A stretch of 24,885 nucleotides of DNA, from positions 1-24,885 of the forward strand of contig JAGQRA010000633.1 in the NCBI GenBank assembly GCA_020425885.1, written 5' to 3'. Positions 24,738-24,885 of the stretch are shown one piece after another. This stretch comes from Planctomycetota bacterium (GTDB lineage: Bacteria > Planctomycetota > UBA1135 > UBA2386). A model generated the notes under the pieces. That model did no database searches. It was not told the origin of the DNA and was given only the letters and a program-made list of their open reading frames with translations. The stretch's first letter is position 1; every line of letters starts with the position of its first letter. Position numbers and translations under genes: made by a program.

Positions 24738-24885
24738 GTGCCCGAGACCGTCCGCCGCCGAAAGCGCCGCCTTGCCAAGCTCCTGCTCGCCGGCGCGACC
24801 CTGTCGTTCTGCCTGATCGTCGGCGAAGGGGTCGTCCGCGTCGTCGCCGGCTACCGGTTGTTCGGTCTGCGGCTCGAAGAGGTGA
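24738..24885 (+). CDS. N-terminus of a membrane-anchored protein (cut by window end)
   Basis: An open frame from GTG at 24738 to the window end, 49 codons. It begins with a basic stretch (RRRKRRLAK) followed by one hydrophobic helix (LLLAGATLSFCLIVGEGVVR) and then GYRLFGLRLEE. This pattern, a basic cluster, one helix and a GE(G/A)xxR motif, is often seen at the start of planctomycete membrane-anchored proteins, some with a GDSL/SGNH esterase domain. That assignment cannot be tested here. The start is chosen by the basic-hydrophobic pattern; no Shine-Dalgarno sequence is evident. It is divergent from the sigma factor gene. Confidence 0.6.
   Translation, partial: MPETVRRRKRRLAKLLLAGATLSFCLIVGEGVVRVVAGYRLFGLRLEEV

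Overview
The window is about 25 kb of dense, high-GC bacterial chromosome. It has short intergenic gaps and no tRNA, rRNA, CRISPR array, insertion sequence or phage gene that I can see. The gene repertoire suggests a free-living, probably aquatic member of the Planctomycetota: a secreted sulfatase paired with a beta-propeller glycosidase-like protein, a DUF1080 (3-keto-disaccharide hydrolase type) protein, two ECF-like sigma factors, one of them coupled to a membrane-anchored beta-propeller, and a small Cys-containing secreted protein. This assignment is an inference from gene content, because no phylogenetic marker was tested.

Layout. 1-1106 (+) is the C-terminal part of a heavy-metal-type RND efflux pump, overlapping tail to tail with rsmE (1087-1809, -). 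A lone NIT-domain chemoreceptor follows (1874-3754, -), then ornithine aminotransferase rocD (3994-5211, -). Divergent from rocD is an unusual fusion of a cyclic-nucleotide-binding-type domain with aspartate ammonia-lyase (5386-7245, +). A polysaccharide-utilisation pair, sulfatase plus glycosidase-like propeller (7254-9856, -), is joined by an ATGA stop/start overlap.

9982-19328 (+) is a co-directional run of six genes and the most interesting part. It holds a secreted protein with a degenerate FMN-binding-like domain, a hybrid histidine kinase with three receiver-type modules, a periplasmic adaptor, a small PilZ-like protein, a GAF-transmembrane-HlyD fusion, and a PqqD-like/M50 metalloprotease/HlyD fusion. 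The last four look like one envelope export or peptide-processing complex whose cytosolic parts (GAF, PilZ-like, PqqD-like) could sense signals or recruit substrate. No ABC ATPase, outer-membrane channel or obvious substrate gene lies in the window.

19362-24669 returns mostly to the minus strand: a small secreted protein, an ECF sigma factor on the plus strand, a DUF1080 protein, a GT-C-like membrane protein, and a sigma factor overlapping a membrane-anchored six-blade propeller that is probably its regulator. A truncated membrane-anchored protein begins at 24738 (+).

The frame is open on several strands at once because of the GC content. Real genes were chosen by recognisable family motifs, signal peptides, ribosome-binding sites and neighbour spacing.
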